Of a DNA stretch of 9,355 bases, positions 1 to 6,530 are shown piece by piece. Each line of letters starts with the position of its first letter. The first letter of the stretch is position 1. This stretch comes from Elusimicrobiota bacterium. Lineage in GTDB: Bacteria; Elusimicrobiota; Endomicrobiia; Endomicrobiales; Endomicrobiaceae. A program made the position numbers and the translations under genes. The notes beneath the pieces are model-generated. The model was not told the DNA's origin. It was given only the letters and a program-made list of their open reading frames with translations, and made no database searches. The stretch covers positions 1 through 9,355 of the forward strand of contig JAITCX010000210.1 of the NCBI GenBank assembly GCA_031282945.1, in the 5' to 3' direction.

Positions 1-16
1 GGCGTCGTTAGTTTTC

Positions 17-76
17 TGTTTCTCTTTTTCCAAAAGAGAAATAATTTCCTTCTCTTTTTTACAAAAGAGAAAAAGG
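17..76 (+). repeat. Tandem imperfect hairpins in the cstA leader
   Basis: Two near-copies of the same palindrome lie 30 bases apart. The first pairs 17-28 with 32-43: a 12-bp stem with one G-U pair and a 3-base loop. The second pairs TCTCTTTT at 51-58 with AAAAGAGA at 63-70 around a 4-base loop, and the pairing can extend past a bulge so that CC at 48-49 meets GG at 75-76 of the Shine-Dalgarno. Because the arms are copies, they can also swap partners: 32-40 pairs perfectly with 50-58, and 19-28 with 63-72. All of this is seen directly. The stems are rich in A-T pairs and neither has a clean terminal U-run, so a standard terminator is doubtful. A leader regulating cstA is possible; so is a decayed repeat or the tail of an upstream gene's terminator. 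Confidence 0.6.
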
Positions 77-79
77 AGG
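74..79 (+). promoter_or_regulatory. Ribosome binding site of cstA
   Basis: AGGAGG ends five bases before the ATG at 85 and fixes that start. It follows directly after the second leader hairpin, whose 5' side contains a CCT that could partly mask it. Confidence 0.85.
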
Positions 80-84
80 GAGTA

Positions 85-1749
85 ATGAATGGGTTAGTGA
101 TGTTGATTTTATCGGCGGCGGTTTTATTGCTTGCATATTTGTTTTACGGCAAATATCTCGTCAATAAATGGGGAATAGACCCCAACAAAAAAACGCCGGC
201 TTATGAATTTGAAGACGGCGTGGACTATGTCCCCGCGCCGCCAAGCGTTGTTTTCGGCCATCAGTTCGCTTCTATTGCGGGAGCGGGACCGATCAACGGT
301 CCAATTATTGCCGCAATGTTCGGCTGGGTTCCAGTGCTGCTATGGGTTGTTTTCGGCGGGATATTTTTTGGAGCGGTGCAGGATCTTGCCGCGCTATACG
401 CCTCAGTAAAAAACAAAGGCAAAACGATTGGATATGTTATAGAATTATATATCGGCAGAACGGGCAAAAACCTATTCTTGATTTTTGTGTGGCTGTTTTC
501 AATTTTGGTGGTGGCGGCCTTTGCGGATATCGTTGCAAGCACCTTTGCGGGTTTTGACGCCGCCGGCGCAAAAGTTGAGGCCAATGCCGCCGTTGCAACC
601 ACATCAATGCTGTTTATCGCCGCGGCTATAATTCTTGGAATATTTATCAGGAAAGTTAAGACAAATCAAATTGTCCAAGGCGCTGTCGCGATAATTTTTC
701 TGGCGGTTTGCATAACGCTTGGCATTTTTTATCCAATATATGTTTCGCGCAACATTTGGCTCTATGTTGTTTTTATTTATATTTTCTGTGCCTCTGTGGC
801 GCCTGTTTGGGCATTGCTTCAGCCGCGCGATTATCTAAATTCTTTTTTGCTTGTAGCGATGATTCTAGCGGCTTTTATTGGTATAATTTTTACAGCTCCA
901 AGCATACATTTGCCCGCTTTTAGCGGCTGGATTGTAAACGGCCAATATTTATTTCCAATACTTTTTGTCACTGTTGCATGCGGAGCGGTATCGGGGTTTC
1001 ATAGTCTTGTGGCAAGCGGCACAACTTCAAAACAAATTTCAAAAGAAACGCAAATTCTGCCAATTTCCTATGGGTCAATGTTGGTGGAATCTTTGCTTGC
1101 GGTTATAGCTTTAATTGCCGTTGGAGCATTGGCGGTCGACGGAAAAATGCCGGCAGGCACGCCTCCTCAAATTTTTGCGGGGGCGGTAGCGGGCTTTTTG
1201 GCAAAACTCGGCATCAGCTCCGAAGTGAGTTATACGCTTATCACCCTTGCCATTTCAGCTTTTGCTTTGACATCTTTGGATTCAGTCGCAAGGGTAGGCC
1301 GTTTGGCTTTTCAAGAATTTTTTATAAGCGAAACAGGCGGCGCCGAAGGTCCTATTGTGAAATTTTTCTCAAATACTATTACGGCAACGGTGTTGACATT
1401 ATTGTTAGGTTATATTTTAGCGCGTGTCGGCTATCAAAATATATGGCCGCTTTTCGGCTCGGCAAATCAATTGTTGGCGGCTCTCTCTTTGATTGCCTGC
1501 GCCGTATTTTTAAAGAGGACAAAGAGGCAGGGAGCGCCTCTTTATATTCCAATGTGCGCAATGCTTGTTATAACTTTTACGGCGCTATTTTTTACAATAA
1601 AATCAAAATGGAATATGTTGTTTTCAACTGAAACCGCTTTTTCGTTTACGGCGGACGGCCTGCAATTAATTTTTGCAATTTTGCTTTTGATTTTGGGAAT
1701 AATTGTTGCGGCGGACGGGTTTTCAAAACTGCGCAAACGCGCACAATAA
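85..1749 (+). CDS. cstA: CstA-family carbon starvation protein, inner-membrane peptide/pyruvate transporter
   Basis: This is a polytopic inner-membrane carrier of the CstA family (554 aa). Members take up peptides, and E. coli CstA and BtsT also import pyruvate; the substrate here cannot be read from sequence. Family signatures are clear: FGHQFASIAGAGPINGP at residues 57-73, GAVQDLAALYASVK at about 96-109, LLQPRDYLNSF at 244-254, SGFHSLVASGTTSKQI at 303-318, LDSVARVGRLAFQEF at 398-412 and WPLFGSANQLLA at 454-465. About 14 hydrophobic segments alternate with short loops, starting at residues 3-20. It is shorter than E. coli CstA (about 700 aa), matching the compact form found in many anaerobes, and both ends look complete. 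The ATG at 85 has a strong AGGAGG. ilvC follows after 35 bases. The tandem hairpins just upstream could regulate it; E. coli cstA is under catabolite and CsrA control, but nothing here shows either. Confidence 0.95.
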   Translation: MNGLVMLILSAAVLLLAYLFYGKYLVNKWGIDPNKKTPAYEFEDGVDYVPAPPSVVFGHQFASIAGAGPINGPIIAAMFGWVPVLLWVVFGGIFFGAVQDLAALYASVKNKGKTIGYVIELYIGRTGKNLFLIFVWLFSILVVAAFADIVASTFAGFDAAGAKVEANAAVATTSMLFIAAAIILGIFIRKVKTNQIVQGAVAIIFLAVCITLGIFYPIYVSRNIWLYVVFIYIFCASVAPVWALLQPRDYLNSFLLVAMILAAFIGIIFTAPSIHLPAFSGWIVNGQYLFPILFVTVACGAVSGFHSLVASGTTSKQISKETQILPISYGSMLVESLLAVIALIAVGALAVDGKMPAGTPPQIFAGAVAGFLAKLGISSEVSYTLITLAISAFALTSLDSVARVGRLAFQEFFISETGGAEGPIVKFFSNTITATVLTLLLGYILARVGYQNIWPLFGSANQLLAALSLIACAVFLKRTKRQGAPLYIPMCAMLVITFTALFFTIKSKWNMLFSTETAFSFTADGLQLIFAILLLILGIIVAADGFSKLRKRAQ

Positions 1750-1772
1750 TGCAGTTAAAAATTTTGTAAATT

Positions 1773-1778
1773 AAGGAG
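1773..1778 (+). promoter_or_regulatory. Ribosome binding site of ilvC
   Basis: AAGGAG lies six bases before the ATG at 1785 and selects it over the in-frame ATG at 1803, which has no comparable site. Confidence 0.8.
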
Positions 1779-1784
1779 ACTCAA

Positions 1785-2786
1785 ATGGAAAAAGAAGCTA
1801 AGATGTATTATGAAGCGGATGCAAATTTAGAACTTTTGAAAGGCAAAAAAATAGCGGTTTTAGGTTATGGCAGTCAAGGTCATGCCCATGCTCTAAATTT
1901 AAGAGATTCAGGACTGGATGTAATTGTGGCGCAGCGGCCGGGTTCTGCCAACCATGCAAAAGCGGTTGAGGACGGCTGGAAACCTTTTAGCGTGGCGGAA
2001 GCTGTAAAACAAGCGGATTGGATTTGCGTTTTATTGCCGGATGAAGTTCAGGCAAAAATTTGGGAAACTGATATAAAACCCAATATAAAAAAAGGCGCTG
2101 TTTTATGTTTTTCGCATGGCTTTAATATTAGGTTTAAACAAATTACCCCAACGCCTGATTTGGACGTTGTCATGATTGCGCCCAAAGGTCCCGGCCATTT
2201 GGTGAGAAGACAATATGAAGAAGGCAAAGGGGTGCCATGTTTGATTGCCGTTTATCAAGACGCCAGCTCTCATGCAAAAGAATTGGCTCTCGCCTATGCT
2301 AAAGGCATTGGCGGAACCCGCGGCGGCGTGCTTGAAACCACTTTTGCCGAGGAGACTGAAACAGATTTATTTGGAGAGCAGGTTGTATTGTGCGGCGGTT
2401 TGGTTGAGCTTATAAACTCAGGGTTTAACACTTTGGTGGAAGCTGGGTATCAACCTGAAATTGCATATTTTGAATGCTGCCATGAAGTAAAACTCATTGT
2501 GGATTTAATTTTTGAGGGCGGTATAGACAAGATGAATTATTCTATCTCCGATACGGCTGAATACGGCGAATATGTGAGCGGAAAGAGAATAATTACAGAT
2601 GAGACTAGAGCTGATATGAAAAAAGTTTTAGCTGATATTCAATCTGGGAAATTTGCAGACGCTTGGATAAAAGAAAATAAAGAGGGGCGTCCATTTTTTA
2701 ATAAAGCTAGAGAGGAAGTGAGGCATCGTTTAATTGAAAAAGTCGGCGCAAGACTGCGCGCCCAAATGGCTTGGATAAAAAAATAA
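1785..2786 (+). CDS. ilvC: Ketol-acid reductoisomerase, class I
   Basis: IlvC isomerises and reduces 2-acetolactate (or 2-aceto-2-hydroxybutyrate) to the dihydroxy acid precursor of valine/leucine (or isoleucine), using Mg2+ and NAD(P)H in the cytoplasm. The 333 aa length is the short class I form. The Rossmann fold carries GYGSQG at residues 27-32. The loop after the second strand, RPGSANH at 51-57, keeps Arg51 and Ser54 and has no acidic residue, which favours NADPH (inference). Active-site residues align with known enzymes: His111, Lys134 (APKGPGH), Asp194 and Glu198 (ETDLFGEQ), Glu230 and Glu234 (YFECCHE) and Ser255 (NYSISDTAEYGEY). The start at 1785 gives a six-residue extension before the usual MYYEADANLELL beginning, and its RBS supports it. 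ilvB/ilvN and ilvD, frequent neighbours elsewhere, are not in this window. The PASTA gene follows after 10 bases. Confidence 0.97.
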   Translation: MEKEAKMYYEADANLELLKGKKIAVLGYGSQGHAHALNLRDSGLDVIVAQRPGSANHAKAVEDGWKPFSVAEAVKQADWICVLLPDEVQAKIWETDIKPNIKKGAVLCFSHGFNIRFKQITPTPDLDVVMIAPKGPGHLVRRQYEEGKGVPCLIAVYQDASSHAKELALAYAKGIGGTRGGVLETTFAEETETDLFGEQVVLCGGLVELINSGFNTLVEAGYQPEIAYFECCHEVKLIVDLIFEGGIDKMNYSISDTAEYGEYVSGKRIITDETRADMKKVLADIQSGKFADAWIKENKEGRPFFNKAREEVRHRLIEKVGARLRAQMAWIKK

Positions 2787-2796
2787 AGGAACTTTT

Positions 2797-3543
2797 ATGA
2801 AATCACCTAAGCGGCATTTAGGCATTCTAATATGTATTATAGTGATAGTTGTAACGGCATATTTTAGCGCAAATTTTGTAATGGATGCTTTGGTGCATTC
2901 CAATAAAGAAATTGAAGTTCCAAATATCACAGGAAAATCTTTAGACGAAGCTCTTGAAATTTTGGCGCCTTTAAATTTATCGCTTTCCAGAGAAGGTCAG
3001 GAGATAAATGCAAACATTGCGCAGGATTCGGTTGTGCGTCAAACTCCGCCGGCGGGAACGCGCGTGCGGGAAGGGAAAGTTATAAAAGTTATAGTTAGCA
3101 AAAACTCGCGGCCTTTTGTGACGCCCAATGTGGTCGGTAAAACGCCCAGCGCCGCAATTGCAATATTAAATGCCGCGGGCTTAACTATGGCCGATGAGGT
3201 TGTAAGGCGGTATTCCGTTGTTATTGGACGCGACATTGTAGCCGCCCAACAGCCGCAGGCAGGCGAGCCGACCCAAAAAGGCGCAAGCGTTGTTTTGGTG
3301 GTTTCAGAAGGACCTCCCCCTGCGGGAATACGTCTTATGCCAAATCTTGTAGGAAAGACGGTGGACTTTGCATCCAGCTGGGCGCAAAGGGAACAAATAG
3401 AGCTTTCCATAATTAAAGAAAATGTGCAGGGCGCAGGCAATATCGTAATAAGACAAGAACCTGAACCTGACGCTGATATTACAGAGATTACGGCCGTCAG
3501 AGTTTTTATTCCTCTGCCCCAAGATGAGCGCGTAAATGAATAA
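2797..3543 (+). CDS. Membrane-anchored protein with three PASTA domains
   Basis: This 248-aa protein has a short basic N-terminus (MKSPKRH), one hydrophobic segment at residues 8-24 continuing weakly to about 30, then three PASTA repeats at about 38-102, 106-171 and 178-238. Each begins with the usual V/MPN-x-x-GK pattern (VPNITGKS, TPNVVGKT, MPNLVGKT); the first two end in VIVSK or VVSEG-like strands, and the third is more divergent. The layout predicts a single-pass protein with the repeats outside the cytoplasmic membrane. PASTA domains in PrkC/PknB kinases and PBP2x bind muropeptides or lipid II, so a role in sensing or binding peptidoglycan is likely but inferred. No kinase or transpeptidase domain is present, and the N-terminus looks complete. 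The start has AAGGAA at 2786-2791, overlapping the ilvC stop. The last 8 bases overlap rpe, suggesting translational coupling. Confidence 0.9.
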   Translation: MKSPKRHLGILICIIVIVVTAYFSANFVMDALVHSNKEIEVPNITGKSLDEALEILAPLNLSLSREGQEINANIAQDSVVRQTPPAGTRVREGKVIKVIVSKNSRPFVTPNVVGKTPSAAIAILNAAGLTMADEVVRRYSVVIGRDIVAAQQPQAGEPTQKGASVVLVVSEGPPPAGIRLMPNLVGKTVDFASSWAQREQIELSIIKENVQGAGNIVIRQEPEPDADITEITAVRVFIPLPQDERVNE

Positions 3544-4189
3544 ACCATTGATTGCCCCTTCAATTTTATCTGCAAATTTTGCAGATTTAGCAAGCGATAT
3601 AAAAAGAGTGGAAATTGCGGGGGCAGAGTGGTTGCATATTGATGTGATGGACGGCCATTTCGTGCCCAATTTAACTATCGGGCCTGATGTGGTCAGAGAT
3701 ATAAGAAAGGTAACGAATTTATTTTTGGATGTGCATTTGATGATTAGCCGTCCAGAAAAATATTGGCTAAACTTTAAAAATGCGGGAGCGGATTTAATAA
3801 CTTTCCATAGAGAAATTGAATATGATCCAAAGGCGCTTATTTCCCAAATAAGCGCCTCTAAAACAAAAGTCGGCATCTCAATAAAACCCAATACTGCCGT
3901 TGATGAAATTGCGGATTTAATTGACATGTTGGATTTAGTTTTAATTATGAGCGTGGAGCCGGGTTTCGGCGGCCAGAAGTTTATGCCTGAGGCGCTTAAA
4001 AAAATTGAAATTTTAAGAAAACTCATTGATGAAAAATCCGCAAAATGTTTAATAGAAGTAGACGGCGGAATAAATGCCCAAACCGGCGCTCTTTGCGTGA
4101 AAGCGGGGGCGGATATTTTGGTGAGCGGCAGTTTTATTTTTTCAGGCGATGCCAAAACTGCGATAGATAGTTTGAAAGGCGTAAAATAA
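3536..4189 (+). CDS. rpe: Ribulose-phosphate 3-epimerase
   Basis: Rpe interconverts D-ribulose 5-phosphate and D-xylulose 5-phosphate in the pentose phosphate pathway. The 217 aa length is normal for this TIM-barrel enzyme. Visible landmarks are APSILSANF at residues 7-15 (Ser9), LHIDVMDGHFVPNLTIGP at 33-50 with metal ligands His34 and Asp36 (catalytic base), DVHLMI at 65-70 with His67, VEPGFGGQKF at 140-149, VDGGIN at 175-180 with Asp176 (catalytic acid), and the phosphate-binding SGSFIF near 197-202. The ATG at 3536 lies inside the end of the PASTA gene. It has only weak purine-rich sequence upstream, so ribosomes finishing the PASTA gene probably reinitiate here. The next gene, pdxA, is 85 bases away, the widest gap in the window. 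Confidence 0.97.
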   Translation: MNKPLIAPSILSANFADLASDIKRVEIAGAEWLHIDVMDGHFVPNLTIGPDVVRDIRKVTNLFLDVHLMISRPEKYWLNFKNAGADLITFHREIEYDPKALISQISASKTKVGISIKPNTAVDEIADLIDMLDLVLIMSVEPGFGGQKFMPEALKKIEILRKLIDEKSAKCLIEVDGGINAQTGALCVKAGADILVSGSFIFSGDAKTAIDSLKGVK

Positions 4190-4224
4190 ATTGAGCAAAA
4201 ATTAGGGCTTATAAAGTTTATGAA

Positions 4225-4246
4225 ATGCGGCGCTTTTTAGCTGCAT
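4225..4246 (+). other. Weak hairpin in the rpe-pdxA gap
   Basis: ATGCGGC at 4225-4231 pairs with GCTGCAT at 4240-4246 (7 bp, one G-U) around an 8-base loop. An AT-rich stretch follows, but no clean U-run. The 85-base gap from 4190 to 4274 holds nothing else I can support: no riboswitch fold and no well-spaced promoter pair. The hairpin may be a weak terminator or processing site, or chance. Confidence 0.25.
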
Positions 4247-4258
4247 ATTTGATTTGCT

Positions 4259-4265
4259 AAGAGAG
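4259..4265 (+). promoter_or_regulatory. Probable ribosome binding site of pdxA
   Basis: AAGAGAG lies nine bases before the ATG at 4275. It is a weak site, but it favours this ATG over the in-frame TTG at 4254, which lies upstream of it. Confidence 0.5.
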
Positions 4266-4274
4266 AAAAACGCT

Positions 4275-5246
4275 ATGAATAAATTTGCCATTACTATGGG
4301 CGATCCTTGCGGGATTGGACCTGAAATTATTGTCAAAGCATTGCAAAAACAGCCTCAATACATCAACAGCGCTATTATTTTTGGGAATGCCGCCATGTTT
4401 AATTTTTACAGAAAGAAATTACATTTGGCGGTCGGCGTGCATGAAATGAAAACGCATTTGGATTTCCAAAAAGGGTTTTGCAATGTTTATGATCCAAATC
4501 CCGTTTTATTGGATCGGTTTAAGATTGGGCAAATCAATGCGCTGGGAGGGGATTGCGCCTATAAATATGTAATTAGCGCAATTGGGGCGGCTTTAGCGAG
4601 TGAAATTTCATTTATAACTACGGCGCCTTTAAACAAAAAAGCCATGCATTTAGCTAAACATTTTTTTGACGGGCATACAGAAATTTTTGCAAAGCTTTCT
4701 AAAACAGAAAACTATGCAATGCTTTTATGGAGCCCAAAATTAAAATGCATTCATGTCAGTTCGCATATTTCTTTAATTCAAGCTTGCAAAACTTTAAATA
4801 CTGCCAGAATTATAAATGTGATAAAATTAGCGGATAGCGCTTTAAAAAAATTGGGCTGTAAAAAGCCGCGTATTGCCGTTGCGGGATTAAATCCGCATGC
4901 CAGTGAGGACGGATTATTTGGAGATGAGGAGAAAAAAATTATTTCGCCTGCCGTAAAAAAATGTAAAAGGCTTGGCATAAATGTTACAGGACCCCATCCT
5001 CCCGATACAGTTTTTTTAAAAGCATATGAAGGCCGCTATGATATTGTAGTTGGAATGTATCATGACCAAGGCCATATTCCAATAAAGCTCTTATCTTTTG
5101 ACACGGGGGTAAACATAACCGTTGGATTGGGGATAGTTAGAACATCTGTTGATCATGGAACGGCTTTTGATATAGCTGGAAAATTTCAGGCAAATTGCGA
5201 TAGTTTATTGCAAGCAATAATTTTAGGTCGAAAGCTAAGCAAATAG
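4275..5246 (+). CDS. pdxA: PdxA-family 4-phospho-hydroxyacid dehydrogenase (PdxA or PdxA2)
   Basis: PdxA oxidises 4-phosphohydroxy-L-threonine with NAD, a step of vitamin B6 synthesis completed by PdxJ. The related PdxA2 oxidatively decarboxylates 4-phospho-D-threonate or -erythronate to dihydroxyacetone phosphate. The product is 323 aa from the ATG at 4275, near the family's usual length, and opens with the expected MNKFAITMGDPCGIGPEI. The in-frame TTG at 4254 would add a non-conserved seven-residue tail and is rejected. Further landmarks are TTAPLNK at residues 115-121, DGHTE at 132-136, and metal-binding histidines at about His164 (SSHISL), His208 (GLNPHASE) and His263 (MYHDQG), then RTSVDHGTAFDIAGK at 289-303. 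The segment YHDQGHIPIKLLSFDTGVN (262-280) resembles, as I recall, PdxA2 more than E. coli PdxA, so the exact substrate is open. Glycerate kinase starts 10 bases later; no pdxJ or DUF1537 kinase is in view. Confidence 0.9.
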   Translation: MNKFAITMGDPCGIGPEIIVKALQKQPQYINSAIIFGNAAMFNFYRKKLHLAVGVHEMKTHLDFQKGFCNVYDPNPVLLDRFKIGQINALGGDCAYKYVISAIGAALASEISFITTAPLNKKAMHLAKHFFDGHTEIFAKLSKTENYAMLLWSPKLKCIHVSSHISLIQACKTLNTARIINVIKLADSALKKLGCKKPRIAVAGLNPHASEDGLFGDEEKKIISPAVKKCKRLGINVTGPHPPDTVFLKAYEGRYDIVVGMYHDQGHIPIKLLSFDTGVNITVGLGIVRTSVDHGTAFDIAGKFQANCDSLLQAIILGRKLSK

Positions 5247-5250
5247 GAGA
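5245..5250 (+). promoter_or_regulatory. Ribosome binding site of the glycerate kinase gene
   Basis: AGGAGA overlaps the pdxA stop codon and lies six bases before the ATG at 5257. It fixes that start over the nearby in-frame ATGs at 5263 and 5266, and points to cotranscription with pdxA. Confidence 0.75.
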
Positions 5251-5256
5251 GCAAAA

Positions 5257-6510
5257 ATGAGAATGATGCATAAAGATGCGCAAACAATTCTAAGGGGGGC
5301 GATAGATGCAAATATGCCCGAGGCAAATGTGCGGGCGGCTTTAAAAAAACATAAATTTACAGAGGACGGCGATATTTTTGTTGTGGCAATCGGCAAGGCG
5401 GCATGGACTATGGCCAATGCGGCTTATTGCCAACTTGGTTTTAAAATTACTGCAGGCATAGTTATAACGCCTTATGGTTATTCTAAAGGCGATATTCCGC
5501 GCATGGAAATTTACGAGGCCTCCCATCCTCTGCCCGATCAAAATAGTTTAGACGCAACGCAAAAAGTTATGGACATGGTGCATAAACTTAAAGCTAGAGA
5601 TGAGGTGGTATTTTTAGTTTCAGGCGGCGGGTCTTCGCTTTTTGAAAAACCGCTTTCTCCTCTTACGCTTGAAGATCTTAAGAATGTTGACGATCAGCTC
5701 ATAAAAAGCGGCGCCGATATTGTTGAAATAAATATGATCAGAAAAAGATTGTCGCAGGTTAAAGCGGGACGTTTTGCGAGACTTTGCGAACCCGCTAAAC
5801 TTTTTACATTGATTTTATCAGATGTCTTAAGCGATAGAGTTGACACAATTGCCTCGGGTCCTGAAATTGCCGATGAGAGCACAAATTTTGATGCATTAAA
5901 TGTAATAAAAAAATACGATATACAAATAAGTCCAGAAGTAAAAAAATGTTTGGAAATTGAAACGCCTAAACAAGTTGACAATGTAGAGATCCAAATTATT
6001 GGAAGCGTGCGTTTATTTTGCGAAAGCGTTGCAAAAATTGCCGAGAGTTTAGGGTATGCGTCCACAATTATGACAACGCAATTGAGCTGCCATGCGCGCG
6101 ATGCGGGAAATATGCTTGCGGCAATTGCAAGACAAATTGGTTTGGATAAATATAGCATTCAAAGACCCTGCGCTTTAATTTTCGGCGGCGAGACCGTCGT
6201 GCATGTGACGGGCTCGGGCAAAGGCGGGCGCAATCAAGAAATAGCTTTGGCGGCGGCGGCGGGCATTGAAGGATTGGACGGTTTGGCAATTTTTTCTATC
6301 GCCTCTGACGGCATAGACGGCCCGACAGATGTCGCGGGCGCAATTGTGGATGGGATGACTTTGGCTCGGTTGCGCGACAAAAAAATTAGAGCGTCTAAAG
6401 CATTAGATAATAATGATTCTTATACAGCTTTAAAAATGGTAAATTCTTTAATTTTTACAGGACCTACCGGCACAAATGTAAATGATGTCAGCGTAATTTT
6501 GGTTGGATAA
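5257..6510 (+). CDS. Glycerate 2-kinase, MOFRL (GckA/TtuD) family
   Basis: The product (417 aa) is a two-domain kinase: an N-terminal DUF4147 domain and a C-terminal MOFRL domain. The family phosphorylates D-glycerate with ATP, generally to 2-phosphoglycerate, for entry into lower glycolysis. Motifs in order: AIGKAAWTMA at residues 44-53, SHPLPD at 89-94, VSGGGSSL at 121-128, SDVLSDRVDTIASGPE at 188-203, FGGET at 309-313, GKGGRNQE at 321-328, ASDGIDGPTDVAGA at 349-362, NNDSY at 385-389 and TGPTGTNVND at 401-410. All expected motifs are intact and the length is slightly below the usual 420-450 aa. Some relatives are labelled hydroxypyruvate reductase (TtuD), an annotation tradition I do not follow. 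It lies 10 bases after pdxA and 20 bases before dnaE. Pathways supplying glycerate (serine/hydroxypyruvate or sugar acids) are not visible. A run of GCG codons at 6250-6262 encodes four alanines. Confidence 0.93.
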   Translation: MRMMHKDAQTILRGAIDANMPEANVRAALKKHKFTEDGDIFVVAIGKAAWTMANAAYCQLGFKITAGIVITPYGYSKGDIPRMEIYEASHPLPDQNSLDATQKVMDMVHKLKARDEVVFLVSGGGSSLFEKPLSPLTLEDLKNVDDQLIKSGADIVEINMIRKRLSQVKAGRFARLCEPAKLFTLILSDVLSDRVDTIASGPEIADESTNFDALNVIKKYDIQISPEVKKCLEIETPKQVDNVEIQIIGSVRLFCESVAKIAESLGYASTIMTTQLSCHARDAGNMLAAIARQIGLDKYSIQRPCALIFGGETVVHVTGSGKGGRNQEIALAAAAGIEGLDGLAIFSIASDGIDGPTDVAGAIVDGMTLARLRDKKIRASKALDNNDSYTALKMVNSLIFTGPTGTNVNDVSVILVG

Positions 6511-6517
6511 AAGATCC

Positions 6518-6525
6518 AAAGGAGG
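6518..6525 (+). promoter_or_regulatory. Ribosome binding site of dnaE
   Basis: AAAGGAGG lies five bases before the GTG at 6531. It is the strongest Shine-Dalgarno in the window and is what justifies the non-ATG start. Confidence 0.85.
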
Positions 6526-6530
6526 CGTCT

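Noticed and set aside
261..602. Antisense open frame (113 codons) opposite cstA
   Set aside because: It is an alanine- and proline-rich shadow of conserved CstA membrane segments, with no support as a gene.
3304..4155. Long antisense open frame (283 codons) opposite the end of the PASTA gene and most of rpe
   Set aside because: It lies opposite well-conserved coding sequence with all rpe motifs intact. Its product has no recognisable domain and no Shine-Dalgarno I can see. It is a codon-bias shadow.
4191..4215. TTGAGC and TATAAA as a promoter before pdxA
   Set aside because: The spacing is only 13 bases, too short for a sigma-70 type promoter, and no better-spaced pair is present.
4220..4240. 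Six-codon mini-ORF (MKCGAF) before pdxA as a leader peptide
   Set aside because: It has no Shine-Dalgarno, no run of regulatory codons and no clear terminator/antiterminator pair; any random gap would give one as short.
4254..4274. Upstream TTG start for pdxA
   Set aside because: It adds seven non-conserved residues before the family-typical MNKFAITMGDP start, and the only Shine-Dalgarno-like sequence lies downstream of the TTG.
5694..6158. Antisense open frame (154 codons) opposite the glycerate kinase
   Set aside because: The sense strand carries an unbroken, motif-rich kinase. The antisense product looks like a composition artefact.
6250..6265. GCG trinucleotide run in the glycerate kinase as a contingency repeat
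   Set aside because: It has only about four units, keeps the frame if units are gained or lost, and encodes a plausible alanine-rich helix of the family.
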